Assembly: GCA_030704615.1 (NCBI GenBank)
Contig: CM060731.1
Coordinates: 58,384,756 to 58,448,755, forward strand
Direction: 5' to 3'
From: Takakia lepidozioides
Lineage: Eukaryota; Streptophyta; Takakiopsida; Takakiales; Takakiaceae
DNA length: 64,000 nt
In this document: positions 1 to 11,430 of the stretch, piece after piece
How positions within the stretch are numbered: the stretch's first letter is position 1
How the letters are laid out: every line of letters begins with the position of its first letter
The notes under the pieces: generated by a model
The model's database searches: none
What the model saw: the letters and a program-made list of their open reading frames with translations, nothing else
What the model was told of the DNA's origin: nothing
Translations under genes and position numbers: made by a program

Positions 1-2437
1 GCTCATTCATCTCGCTTTGGGTGAGCTTCCGTGGGGCTTTGCCCTCTACTGGCCCTTGTGCTAACCAGACCTGCATAAGGCTGTTATCCACCAAGCTGCT
101 TGTGGTTCCCCTGAGAGTTTGCTCCTCTCTTAGCTTGTACAATTCCAACTGCTGTTGTAAAGCCTCCATGCGCTTCGCCTGTGGCTCAACCAATTGCGCA
201 TAAGCAGCAAGTAGATTATTGGCTTCCTTCCAAGCCTTGTTACTGACCGCGATTTCATTTCTATTGGCCATGATGGTTTGTTGCAACTCCACGATGTGTT
301 TCTCTTGATCAGCTTCCATCTGCCTGTATTGCTTGAAAGTATCTTCATTGCGACAGATTGTATTCTTCATATCGACAATGAGCTTCATTTGCTCAACATT
401 CTCTTCTTCTGCCTTCGTACATTTTTCCGCTTGACTGTTTATTTCTTTTGTTGATTGGTCAAGCATAGTTGTAAATGTAGCACATTGTATCGCCATCCTG
501 TTATGCACTGTCTGCAACTCCGTATGTAGTGCATTCAGTTCTTGCAACTTGCTTTCATGCTGCACCTGCATTTGGTATAGCTGTTGCTTATGTGCTTCGT
601 GCAACTGGTCTTGCGCGAGGCCTGCCTCAATCAATTGTTGCTTGGCCAATTGCAAAGCCATTTCTGTATTGCCCAAGTCCTGCTTCATCTTGAGAGTGAC
701 CTCTTCATCGACCTTGTTTGCACACTCAGTGGCAAGTCGAGCCTCAAACTCCTTCCTGAGTTCCTCTTTCAAGGCTGTCAATTGGGTAATTGGAACATGG
801 GATTTGACATAAGTCCCCAACAAATTAAGTGTCCTGCCTATGGAACTCATCAGCATTGCCTGTTGAGGGTCATCATGGTGAGGTTGCTGCTGTTCCTCCT
901 GATCTTCAACAGTATGATGTCTCACTAACCATTCAGGCCATTGTCCCACCGGATTTTCTTCCTGAACTACTTCATCTATCACCGGTGCTACAGTGTCATG
1001 ACCTTCCGCCTGTGGTACCTCCGACACAGGTGTGTGTATTATATGCACCTCAGGATTTCCCTTGGGCAACTGTTGCACCTCTGGGATTTCTGTCTCCTTG
1101 ACCAGACCAGAATATTCATAGAGAAGGTCCCCTTTCTCTATTTCTGCCACTATCTGTTCTGTAGTTGGAATATCTATCCCTTCACTTTCCAAATCAATTA
1201 TTTCGGGTTGAGCTGCATGGATAACTTGTGACCTTGTGACAAGTCGTTCAAGTGGCTGTGATGGTTGTGATGCAGAAGTAACTTCCTCCTCCCTCTCTGA
1301 AGGTCCTGCTTCCAGTAATAGCATTTGTCTGTGCTGCTGTGCCCCTTCCTGGCCATGAGCTTGGGAAACATTATCATGCGGAATCCGTGAAGCCAGTGGA
1401 TCCGCCACTACAGTCTTTCCCCTTCTCTGCCTCTTAGTCTCGGGTTGTGCTGCTAGTCCACCCTCACTGTGTGAAGAGCCTTGCTCTTCCATTGCAGTTG
1501 TTTCTGGCTCAAACACTCCCATTTCCTTTCTTTCTTGTGCATTAAGTATGCCAGAATCAAGGATTATTTGAGCAATGATTGGGCCAGACACTATGATAGG
1601 AGACTTTGCGGTAGTACCTTGTAATCTTTTCATCTCCTCTACCAGTGCGTTGTACATTATGTCCGCCCATTGTACCTCTTGTCCCTTCAGGCCTTTGAGT
1701 ATTTCCTCTGTGAAGGATCTGCTCAAATATTTGGTTCTGTTTCAGGGCAATCAGAACGTTCAATACCTGGCCTATCTCTTTTAACCCTGGGTACACAGCT
1801 TTGGTACAAGCATAACCCTGAGTTTTAAAGAAACTCCCTTCTTGGAATAAGTCCCCTATTTGCAGTCTTGCCCTGTGTTCCCCACATGCACCTGACCTGC
1901 TGGCAATCGAAACAATTGCTGGAGGTATAGGGGAGTAATCATTAATTCAACTCCCTTCACCGTTGTTGTTCCTGTCCTTGGCTCAAAGTTCTGCAAAAAT
2001 TGTAACATGTACTGTCTATGGTGTAGTGTCCAATCTAGGCTTTGCAATCCTTCCAATCTCAGCTCCTCCAGTATCTTTATCGCCTGTGGGGTAGCCATCG
2101 TTTGTTTCTGCAGAATTGTGGTGCTCTTCACCCTGATTTCCTCCATTCCTCTCACTCTCTTCATTTTAGACTCACAGAACTGCTTTGGCTGTAACAACTG
2201 CAGGAATGCCTGTAGTGCACAAAGCATAAACGTATGGTTGCCGCAGAAAGCTATGGGTAATTTCTTGTAAGCCTGCGGGGCTTGCAAGCATTGCTCAAGA
2301 GAAAAGCTCTGCTCTGTCCTTTCGTGTCTATGCCACTGCGTAAGTAATATTGCGAGCGTATAGTCTGTTAGTTCCTCCATAGTTTCCAAGTTATAGCATT
2401 TATGGCCTGTCCTGTCGAGACGCCCGTTACTCAGAAC
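1..2437 (-). pseudogene. Ty3/gypsy extra ORF (downstream of integrase), copy E, partial
   Basis: This stretch is a near-identical copy of 56728-59168 on the same strand, so it belongs to the same retrotransposon family as the 54-62 kb cluster. 1856-2389 encodes the N-terminal globular part (starting METMEELTDYT), and 1 to about 1800 encodes the long glutamine/glutamate-rich coiled-coil part, which runs off the window edge. Two breaks are visible: a single-base deletion just before the TAG at about 1856, and a 2-nt deletion near 1723 relative to the other copy. Position 156-158 still has a CAG codon where the other copy has TAG. The integrase that should lie upstream is lost in the gap at 2438. 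Function of the extra protein is unknown. Confidence 0.8.
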
Positions 2438-2937
2438 NNNNNNNNNNNNNNNNNNNNNNNNNNNNNNNNNNNNNNNNNNNNNNNNNNNNNNNNNNNNNNN
2501 NNNNNNNNNNNNNNNNNNNNNNNNNNNNNNNNNNNNNNNNNNNNNNNNNNNNNNNNNNNNNNNNNNNNNNNNNNNNNNNNNNNNNNNNNNNNNNNNNNNN
2601 NNNNNNNNNNNNNNNNNNNNNNNNNNNNNNNNNNNNNNNNNNNNNNNNNNNNNNNNNNNNNNNNNNNNNNNNNNNNNNNNNNNNNNNNNNNNNNNNNNNN
2701 NNNNNNNNNNNNNNNNNNNNNNNNNNNNNNNNNNNNNNNNNNNNNNNNNNNNNNNNNNNNNNNNNNNNNNNNNNNNNNNNNNNNNNNNNNNNNNNNNNNN
2801 NNNNNNNNNNNNNNNNNNNNNNNNNNNNNNNNNNNNNNNNNNNNNNNNNNNNNNNNNNNNNNNNNNNNNNNNNNNNNNNNNNNNNNNNNNNNNNNNNNNN
2901 NNNNNNNNNNNNNNNNNNNNNNNNNNNNNNNNNNNNN
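2438..2937. other. Assembly gap (500 N)
   Basis: Exactly 500 N, a conventional placeholder, so the true distance is unknown. On the left it breaks copy E of the retroelement at a point that continues normally in the 59.1 kb copy; on the right the sequence resumes in a LINE ORF1-like pseudogene. The two flanks need not be contiguous. Confidence 0.98.
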
Positions 2938-3867
2938 CCTCGGGTCTTCGTCTGAAGCCAACTGAGAACCTCCCCAGGATTAGTTGGGGGAATAAGTTGA
3001 AGTTTGAGACAGAATTTTGCCACGATCGGGTTACTTGCTATGCCAGTTAGGATGTCCTGTAGATCCCCGAGGGTCCAGATCTGTTTGCCCTTGCTGCTGT
3101 GTTAATAGGGCCGGTCTTGTGAAAATTCCGCTGTTTTCCTTTTCCCTTTGCGGTCCGTCTGAAATCGGAGGTTGCCCCTTGCCTCCGAGTGCATTGGGGC
3201 CTTCTGGATCCCTGACTCTAGACGCATAGGGTCTCTGGGGGATCCTGGTACTGGTTGATCTTGGGGTTGGACTGATCTGCAGCATGTCATTTGCCATTGC
3301 CTCCCTGTCAACATTCCTAATTGGCACCCTTGGAGTTACAGAGCCTTTGATCCTCCTAACAAATTCGAGGGTGGAGGAGTGGCTGATTTCTAGATACCAT
3401 TTCCTCCTGAGACCATTTCCTTTTTCCATCCGGACAATCCGCTTTGATATGGCCGTGTTTGCCACATTTGAAGCAAGCAGATGAAGAGGATTCCTCAATA
3501 GCCTGATTGTAAAGTAGTTTCCTTGCACATCTATGGGTAGACGGACAAAGTCCGGAAGAGAGTCTTCTTCGGCATCAGGAGGACCATTTTGGAAAACCAT
3601 TTATCATTTAGTCGAGATGCAATGTGGCTGTTTTCTAGGCAGGATTTGTCTGATTTTGTCAATACATAGCAAGGGGTCAAAACCCCTAGGCATCCCAGAA
3701 TGAGCCGAAATGGGTTTGCAATGTCTGGCAGGTTGGCAAGGATATGGTCTGGTATGAATGAGGGGGAGAGAGACAATTCTAGTACCCCAGAGCTTACCAT
3801 TTCGTGTGTCCCAATTTTGCCGACCATGGGGAATATGTGAATGTTGAAACCATGCACATATGGGTTG
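2938..3867 (-). pseudogene. LINE-type ORF1 (DUF4283 C-part plus CCHC knuckle), 3' half
   Basis: On the minus strand this encodes the second half of a DUF4283-like domain (around NPYVHGFNIHIFPMV and the LPDIANPFRLILGCLGV segment), then LPDFVRLPIDVQGNYFTIRL, then a CCHC zinc knuckle CFKCGKHGHIKADC at about 3440-3480, then a basic, proline-rich tail. In plants this order is typical of L1-type LINE ORF1 proteins, which bind RNA. The knuckle is one base out of frame with what precedes it, so this is a pseudogene. Its N-terminal half lies at 9949-10583, on the far side of a CACTA insertion, and the frame is exactly continuous across that insertion once one copy of the AAC duplication is removed. 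A second, divergent copy is at 31.4-32.9 kb. Confidence 0.75.
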
Positions 3868-4509
3868 AACCACTACAAGAGATGAGCGTTTTTAGGACTA
3901 CGGCTTTGGCGAGTATAAAACTGCACTAGGTACATGACTACAGAGCGTTAAAATGCATTGCAGTCATAGTTTATGACTTTGTAGTGTAATGGATATCACT
4001 ACATGACTCGGGAAAGTTAGGGATCATTGGTCAAAACATGGTGACCATGATGACAGGGATGGTTTATATGACTAGTGTGATATGTTTGACTACACATGGA
4101 CGGCGTTTCATGGAATCTTACGACTCCATGACTGAATAGGGTTTCATAGCTCTATTTATACGACTACATCAATACACGTGTCATTTTGAAGGCACATATA
4201 ATGCAAATACGGTTGCCCATTAGGTTTAAATAAAAAGTTGCTAATAAGGTTGTTCATTAGGGTAATCGTGAACAGAAAGGAGGGCTGGGACTTGCCATTT
4301 TTTTGTCTCCTGCGCCACACCACATAGCTGAGGGATGGACGCGATGATAGCAGGATATGCAGGGGCGTGGGATGGAGGCGTTGAGCAAATGATTCACGAA
4401 GGAGAAGAGGAGAAGGAGAGGAGACGAGGAGAAGCGAACTCGCTGTTCTTGGGAGATCAGCTTGGTCTAGCAGGCGTTTTTGTTGTTTCAATATCTGCTA
4501 TCAGTACCG

Positions 4510-5190
4510 TAGTGGTTCGATCTCACAGACCAATCCGACATTACCTGACTACAGACACAAGCAGCACACACAAGAGGTCCTTTTAGGTTGATGGTCGGTC
4601 AAATCCTCCATGGGTCAGGACAGGTCAAGGACAATGTGGTAGGGGCACCTTCTTCTTCAACCTATTTCAGCCTGTGTTGCCCTCTCATCAGACTCGCCGC
4701 AAGATGCATATGAATCTGTTAAGTTAGGTCGTTGGGTAGAGCTGTGTGGTAGTTTGGAATGACTTTGGCAAGTTACTGCAAGTGTGGCAACAGGGAAGTA
4801 TCCAAAAACATATAATAGAGGTGAGGAGAAGCTTTGGGGTGAACACTTTCCGACCCCAGTCAATGGTGGGACAATGGAGACAAAAAAATGAATGCCTGTT
4901 GGACTACAGAGAGAAGCAGAGAGCATTTCAGATCTCCACACCAGTATGGTTGGGGTGTTGCTGGTAGAATTCTAGGTTGTCAGAGGCATGGATAGCTGAA
5001 GGAGCAGGGATAGAGTGTGGGTCCAGATTCATCCAAGAGGGCTGGATTTCAAGCTCCACATTACCTATGATTCTTTGTGGAAGGATAGCTACAAGAAATC
5101 TACATGGGTAGATGGTCAACTGGAAACGGCAGCAGCAGCGACACAATTGATAAGTCAGGCACTTCTACTGAAGGCACCTCCTTCAGCACA
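4510..5190 (+). repeat. PPR-gene leader block, copy 1 of 3 inside the CACTA element
   Basis: This block recurs at about 6230-6800 and 8440-9020. Shared landmarks are CACCTTCTTCTTCAACC, a GAGAAGCT stretch, the GGCATGGATAGCTGAAGG stretch, and a short reading frame whose peptides read WVDGQLE followed by alanines. Its first part (4510-4680) also matches the reverse complement of 41300-41465, the upstream flank of the PPR relic there, which ties the block to the 5' region of a PPR gene. The peptide frame is interrupted, so I see no functional gene. Confidence 0.7.
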
Positions 5191-6229
5191 TTTCACCCTG
5201 TTTTTCCCTCTTATCCGTTTCTTGCAAGCTGTCTTCTCTTATCTGTTTGTCTGCCTAGTCTTCAGTGTATGCGTCAAGGCTTTGTGTTTTGGCTTCTTCC
5301 TCGTTTTTGTCACCCTCTCCCATGAATATCTCTGGTTGGAGCTCAAACCCTGTTGAGCTGTAGATGTTGTCCATGCCAATGCATTCTTCTTCACCAAATC
5401 CATGTTTTTGCCCTAAATCATTGATGTCCTGGCTGGATTTCTGCAGAATAAGCATCACATCCCCTATTTCGGCCCTTTTTGCACTTTCCCGTGTCAACAT
5501 GTTGATGTGGGGTGTTGTTGTAGTCTTATTGGAGTGTGATCACTTATATGGTATATCTCGGCCAACTCATCTAGTGCCTCCACTCATTATGAGTGAACTG
5601 ACATGATACTTGTGCTGTTGGTTGCATCATGTACTCCGTGCTTGGCAGTGGGTAAGCTTCTCCTCCTTCCACGTACTCATTGATCACTGCAAAAGGTACT
5701 CCATACATCTTCCCTTGAGGTCCTGCCCTTTTCTTTGCTTCTGTGATTGTTTCAGCTTTGCTGAAAGTTTGCCAAGACCCATGTTGGGTTAGTGTGTGAT
5801 GATTGTGTCTCATGTTATTACAGATTTGCATAGTGTTCTTTGTTTGGGCCTTCTGATGCCTTGTCTGATGGACTTAGGTTTGTCAAAATCAATTTGTATC
5901 CACTCTGCTTCCATGTTGTTGCTGTCAGCAGCTTGTTCTTCTGCCAGCTGAACCCCGACAGGGCCTGGGTCTTCCCTTCTGCCCGCATCAGAGCATTTCC
6001 CAATGTCTGTAGTTGCTTCATCCTTCCTCAACTCCGCCCTCTCTTTGGCAGGTTGCGCACTTCACCACCTTTGTGTGTTTTTGATTTGCACATGGTATCT
6101 GCTGCTTGCGTATCCTCATGTAGTATTTGAATATGCCTGTAGGCATTGGCTTTACAAAGCCATTGTGCTCACTCTGGGTTTGGGTCATAGAATTTGGTCT
6201 GACCGCTGTCTGTTGATGCATCAGAGACA
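5191..6229. other. Interior of the CACTA element, no recognised gene
   Basis: Several short minus-strand reading frames (for example 5255-5500, 5571-5831 and 6018-6236) follow each other and could be pieces of one decayed captured gene, but I do not recognise the product. No introns, repeats or RNA genes stand out. Confidence 0.4.
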
Positions 6230-6800
6230 CACCCATGCTGCTGCTTCCATTCCATCCCTCTGGGTTCTCTTTCCAATCACAGAATCGGCCCTAAATTCCA
6301 TGTGATTTGAATTCGCACAAGTTAGCTGGTTGAGTGAATCTAGTTTGCAGCGAGTTTGACACATGATACTGCCAAGTGACAACAAGAAAGTATGTAACAG
6401 AGATGAGGAGAAGCTGTGAATGGATACTTTTTGACCCCAATTAACGGAGAGACAAAGGCGAGGCAAAAAGGTGAATGTCTGTTAGATTACAGAGAATAAC
6501 GACGCAATTCAACATAGGAACTAGGGTCATAAGCTGAGTTGGGTGTCTAGGCTGTTATTGTCAGCTGCTAGCAGCAAGGCAAGGATGAATGCATGATTTG
6601 TGCAGACGCATGGATAGCTGAAGAAGCAGGGATAGAGAGTGGGTTACAATTCTTTCAAGAGGTCAGATTTCAAGCACAAAATTACCTATGATTCCCTGTG
6701 GGCCACAAGAAACCTGCATGGGTAGATGGTCAACTAAAGGCAGCAGCTGCAGCGGCACAGTTGATAAAACCAAGCACCTGAACCGTGACCACAGTTTCTG
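6230..6800 (+). repeat. PPR-gene leader block, copy 2 of 3
   Basis: Second copy of the leader block. It leads directly into a recognisable PPR coding relic at 6785, the arrangement expected of an original gene, so this is the copy in its native context. It again contains the peptide motif KPAWVDGQL followed by a small-residue stretch. Confidence 0.65.
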
Positions 6801-8218
6801 GAAGCGGATCAAGAGAGGGAGTCCACAATGTCTCTTCTGGCACTTATGGGCATGTGAAGATGCTTTGTGAGGCAGGTAGACTGACAGAGGCTCTACAGAC
6901 TTTAAACCAAGGAGGCATTTCAGCAGATTCAGATACGTATGTCTGTCTCTTGCATAAGTGCATCAAGGTGAAAGGCCTGGAAGCTGAAAAGCAGGTGCAA
7001 ACTCACATTATCCAAAGTGAAATGTTTTTCTCCTCAACACCCTTGTCAACATGTATGTTAAGTGCGGGAGCATCATGGATGCTCACCAAGTGTTCAACAG
7101 AATGCCTCAATGATCTTTGATCACGTGGAATTAATGTTGGGAGGATTTACCAAGCATGGGTGGTGTGGTATGAATGCTTTGGAGACCTACGAGCAAATGA
7201 TGGGGGAAGGGTGAAGCCCGACCACATCACGTTGTGTGTGCGTTTGCAGTGCGTGTGTGCAAGCCTGGCAGCCCTGGAAAAGGGCAAAGAGGTGCATGGT
7301 GACATCGTCAGACAGCTGGAATCGTACCAAATGTGATCCTGAACACTGCCCTGGTGGACATGTATGCCAAATGTGGGAGCATCGAGGATGCAAAGGGAGT
7401 GACGAAATGTGGTGTCGTGGAGTGCAATGCTCGCAGTGAATGCACAACAGGGGCGCAGGATGGAGGCTTTGGAGACGTATGAGCAAATGATGTGCGAAGG
7501 GGTGAAGCCTGACCACATCACGTTTGTGTGCACTCGCAATGCTTGTGCAAGCTTGGCAGCCCTGGAAAAAGGCAAAAGAGGTGAATGGTGACATCATCAA
7601 AGCTGGAATTGTACCAAATGTCATTCTGACACAGCCACGGCAGCTCTGGAAAAGGGCTTGCAAAGAGGTCCATGGCGACATCATCAGGGCTGGAATTGTA
7701 CCAAATGTCATTTTGAACAATACCCTGGTGGACATGTATGCAAAATGTGGGTGCAGGAGCAAACATGTATGTTAAGTGCAGGAGCATCATGCATGCATGC
7801 TCACAAAGTTTTCAACAGAATGTCTCAATGATCTTTGATCACGTGGAATATAATGTTGGCAAGATTTTACCAAGCATGGGTGTGGTGGTGTGGTAGGAAT
7901 GCTTTGGAGACCTATGAGCAAATGCTGCGCGAAGGGGTGAAGCCCAACCACATCACGTTTGTTTGTGTTTGCAATGCGTGTACAAGCCTGGGACCTCTGG
8001 AAAAGGGGAAAGAGGTCCATGGTGACATCATCAAAGCTGGAATTGTACCAGATGTCATTCTGAACACTGCCTGGTGGACATGTATGCGAAATGTGGGTGC
8101 ATTAAGGATGCGAAGGGAGATTTTCAACACTATGGCTGAACAAGATGTGGTGTCATGGAACGCGATGCTTGCAGGGTATGAGAGCGAGGACATGGTATGG
8201 AGACCTATGATCAAATGA
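6785..8218 (+). pseudogene. Decayed pentatricopeptide-repeat (PPR) protein gene
   Basis: The start encodes GHVKMLCEAGRLTEALQTL and DTYVCLLHKCIKVKGLEAE, typical of the first PPR motifs of plant PLS-type proteins. There follow at least three degenerate copies (about 7140-7440, 7440-7770 and 7850-8150) of a module containing ALETYEQMMCEGVKPDHIT, CNAC.SL..LEKGKEVHGDI and VDMYAKCG-like segments. PPR proteins bind organellar RNA and act in editing, splicing or stability. Here frameshifts and stops occur in nearly every module, so no full-length product is possible. No C-terminal E or DYW domain is seen. It lies inside the CACTA element and was probably captured by it. Confidence 0.85.
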
Positions 8219-8439
8219 GGGGGAAGGGGGAACCTTCTTCAAAGTCCAGCGGCTACACGTGGGTAGATGGTCAATTGGCAAACACAGCGGCAACAACACA
8301 ATTCATAAAACAAGGCGGCTAAGAAGCAGCTGGAAACATGATATGGTGTTATTAGAGTTATACCATAATCAATGGTACATTTAAAATAACTGTTTTGCGC
8401 TAGTAATAGGAGGTATCAATGGTGGGCGTCGGGCTAAAG
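8219..8439. other. Spacer after the PPR relic
   Basis: Short non-coding stretch with a further partial WVDGQL-type leader remnant at about 8255-8310 (TGGGTAGATGGTCAATTGGC), suggesting that leader pieces were duplicated more than three times. Confidence 0.4.
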
Positions 8440-9060
8440 TTCTTCAACATATTTCACCTTGTTTCCCCTGCTATCAGAGTCGTCCCTAAATTTAATGTTG
8501 AATTCTGCAAGTTAGCTCGTTGGTGGATCTATGGTAGTTTTGGAGTGAGTGATTTTGACATGTTACTGCCAATGTGGTCGACAGGAAAGTATCAATAAAT
8601 AGATAACAGAGACTCAAGGAGAAGCTCTAGGATGAATACGTTCCCGACCTCAGTCAATGGTGGAACAATCGAGGCAAAAGGTGGTGAATGCCTGTTGGAA
8701 GCAGACGCAAGTCAGCATAGGAACTAGTGTGATAAGTAGGGTGGGTGTTTGCTCAAGCAATTCTAGGCTGATTGTCAGCTGCTAGCAGCAAGGCGAGGAT
8801 GTATGCATGATTTGTGCAGGGGCATGGATAGCTGAAGGAGCAGGGATAGATGTGTGGGTCCAGATTCATCCAAGAGGGCCGGATTTCAAGCTCCATATTA
8901 CCTATGATTCCCTGTGGAAGGATAGGTACAAGAAACCTGCATGGGTAGATGGTCAACTGGAAGCCGCAGCAGCAGCGGCACACAATTGATCAAATCAGGC
9001 ACTGTTAATCAAGGCACCTTCTTCAACACATTTCACCCTGTTTTTCCCTCTTATCAAATC
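8440..9060 (+). repeat. PPR-gene leader block, copy 3 of 3
   Basis: Third copy of the leader block, the one that keeps the longest open peptide (8807-8989; WVQIHPRGPDFKLHITYDSL followed by KPAWVDGQLEAAAAAAHN). No PPR motifs follow it; instead an AT-rich region (9250-9560) runs to the CACTA right subterminal repeats. Confidence 0.65.
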
Positions 9061-9948
9061 GGCTGTAAGTATTGCACTGTTTAAAGGGTCCTTGATTCTA
9101 GTAGCACCAGAACAAACGAGTACTACATGTGGACAGACAATTCTGTCAGCCCATAGTGGTGCTTGCTTATTTTTGCTTATTGACCTTTTCAGGCATGGAT
9201 TTTTTGGACCTTGTGGCCTTTGAGGTGTCCATTGGGACATTGGTCTCATTTGGATTTTTGTAATATAATTTACACGGCGTATATTCCCCTGTACTTGTCT
9301 ATTTTGAATGTCCTTGTGGTTGCTAGTATGTAAGAGGGTTCCATTCTGTTTTTATATCAGAATTTCACCCATGTAATGAAGAATTTAAATCATTTAATCT
9401 ACTTTTATATTTTGTATAACATTATTAAATTAAACAATAATACCATTTTAAAATTTTCCAAGCTGCTATCCCCTGTTTTCAAAAATAAAATATAAATTTA
9501 AGAATTTAAAATTACAAATATAACTATTAAATTATTTTCAGAGACATTCTTGATGACACGTGGCATAAACCCTGCCATATATGCTAGTCATATATTATGT
9601 CTAAGTGCCACATGTCACATCTGAAGTGCAACAGGTGTCGTGACGTGTCGCTTGCGCAGTGGTGCACGTGTTCTTCTAAAGCCTCTCCATGTAAGCAACG
9701 CTCATCAGACAATGTAGTCATATAGTTAGTCGTATGTAAGTCATAGAGTTGTAACTACATCACTCTCTTATGCATGACTCCAGGTGCCACGCACGCAGTC
9801 ACGGCTATGACTTGCAAAATGCAGTCCTAAAGACTAGTCGCTATGACAGGGCTTTTTTCACTACAGAGTGATGTAGTCATGAACGCATGTATGACTGAAA
9901 AAATAGTCATATGTGCAGTCATAAAAACGCTCGTCTGTTGTAGTGAAC

Positions 9949-10583
9949 TTGAGAGCTTGCAAGGCTGCCTCCTTGGTTTCAAAAATAAAGGAAAAGAACC
10001 CACGACCTTTGGCATAACAGAAATGATGTGTCAGTTCCCCTGAGCCCCCCAAGTGCCTGATAGCCCAGTCTCTGACGAAGGTCCTGCTTACCTTTTTGCC
10101 TGGAAAGTGTACGAGGATACCCCTTTCCTCCATGTCAGACCCGCTCGTTGAGGTCTACTATGTCCATCTGGACGAGAGTGTGCTCATGGTCCAAGTCCTC
10201 CTGCGTTGCTCCAAGATTATCCGGAGTTTCCTCCTCTTTTGGTGTCCTGATCGTGTCCACCATGTCCGGATAAGGAATCTCATGAATTCTCGCCGGTGGG
10301 GCCATCTGGGAGCTGACTGGAATTACTTGTGTGGGAGGAAATCTCGAGGTGGGGCTGCCTGGAAGCTGGGTGGGTGTGGATTTCCATTGGGAGCTGGGAT
10401 TAACGCCAACAACGGATCGCCACCCAAGGTCGTCTGAGCTAGGTGTGCAAGAAAATAGCCCGTGCCCGAGGAAGGCTGCGTCCTTGGCGCGTACTGTGAG
10501 CGGGCGGGGCCCTTGTACGATCCTCTGATTCTGTTGGAGCTCTGCCCGCGCGGGCGGAATTGAGAACTATTTAGATGAACCAT
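9949..10583 (-). pseudogene. LINE-type ORF1, 5' half (DUF4283 N-part)
   Basis: The minus strand encodes a basic, proline-rich N-terminal region (from 10583), then an acidic linker around 10150-10310 in a shifted frame, then MEERGILVHFPGKKVSRTFV and GRGFFSFIFETKEAALQALK, the conserved start of a DUF4283 domain. Coding then stops at the CACTA right end. The continuation is at 3867 and below. At least one frameshift (near 10323) and a stop near 10137 show that the gene was already, or later became, non-functional. Confidence 0.7.
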
Positions 10584-10671
10584 GGCTGATGACTGTCGAT
10601 CTGAGAGTCGCTTAGCAGCAAAGAGGTGTGAGTCCCGGGTTGGAAAGCGAAGTGCTGGTAGGATTTAGAGA

Positions 10672-10775
10672 GCTGAGGAGCTGGGGCAGAAATGATCGCA
10701 ATCCCGGGACCGAAGTTGGAGGTTCCCAGTCCAAGATCGCCCTCACCTTTCTGTCATCCATTTTGAAGTGGAGAG
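10672..10775 (-). pseudogene. Ty3/gypsy pol fragment (RT thumb/RNase H connection)
   Basis: The minus strand encodes MDDRKVRAILDWEPPTSVPG followed by LRSFL, which is the conserved segment between reverse transcriptase and RNase H in plant Ty3/gypsy elements (compare the PDPDKIAAIERFPLPKNHTA segment in the element at 35.8 kb). Nothing else of the element is recognisable on either side, so this is a small isolated relic. Confidence 0.6.
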
Positions 10776-11430
10776 AAAGAGTTGTGAAGAGAAGAGGCAC
10801 GGAAGCTGGGTTGGCTAAGTTGATGGGGGGGGGGATGCTATTGTGTGAGCAGATCCCGCGAGCAGAAAATTGCGTGAGCAGAAATCTGCTCACGCTTGAG
10901 GACCTGCCTACCTATAACCGCGGACGTCCAGTCGACTTAGAAGACCTATTACTGCGCAAAGTGGCTAAACGGAAAAGCTCAGAAAAGATATGATTGATTC
11001 TCTTCTCCGTTTACCCACTTACGTCTCTCCCGACAGCCACATGGGGTCACAGACCGACCTTAGAACCTGATCGCGCCTGGGGACGACGGAAAAAAACATG
11101 AGGCAACGACCCTCCACAATGTCAAGTGGATTTTAATAAGTCTAGTTAAATTAACTAGTTCACTAGTTAATGTGAAACTAGTTAATTTACTAATTAGTAA
11201 GAAAATATTTAGTTCAAGGTAGCTACCGTGAAACTAGCTAAGAAATTTGTATGCGCACGACACAATGTAGTCAAGCCTCTCCCCATGCTAGAAATAGGAG
11301 CCAAGGCTCCTCTCCGAACACTCACACTAGTGGTATGAGTTCAGAAAAATTGGCCGAGCTGAAACCATCGGGTTTGATACAGGGGTTGAACGAGCATTCC
11401 ACGCCCGAAAGATACCCCACATAGGTTTTC
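10776..11430. other. Intergenic stretch, no gene seen
   Basis: No credible coding sequence. 11130-11250 is AT-rich with inverted TTAACTAGTT/AACTAGTTAA words. Nothing else could be assigned. Confidence 0.5.

Larger units (their letters stand above)
3871..9945. mobile_element. Complete non-autonomous CACTA element carrying PPR gene fragments
   Basis: The left end reads CACTACAAGAGATGAGCGTT and the right end, reverse-complemented, reads CACTACAACAGACGAGCGTT. Both are flanked by AAC (3868-3870 and 9946-9948), the 3-bp duplication expected of CACTA (En/Spm) elements. Both subterminal regions (3880-4170 and 9710-9930) are crowded with direct and inverted copies of ATGACT/GACTACA, the usual transposase-binding type of repeat. 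No TnpA or TnpD coding sequence is present inside; instead there are PPR gene leader blocks and PPR motifs. It is inserted in a LINE ORF1, whose frame resumes exactly on the other side. This is a Pack-type CACTA mobilised, by inference, by a transposase supplied elsewhere. Confidence 0.9.

Noticed and set aside
2402-3023. Open frames spanning the N gap
   Set aside because: They consist of unknown residues and carry no information; the same applies to frames across 62941-63440.
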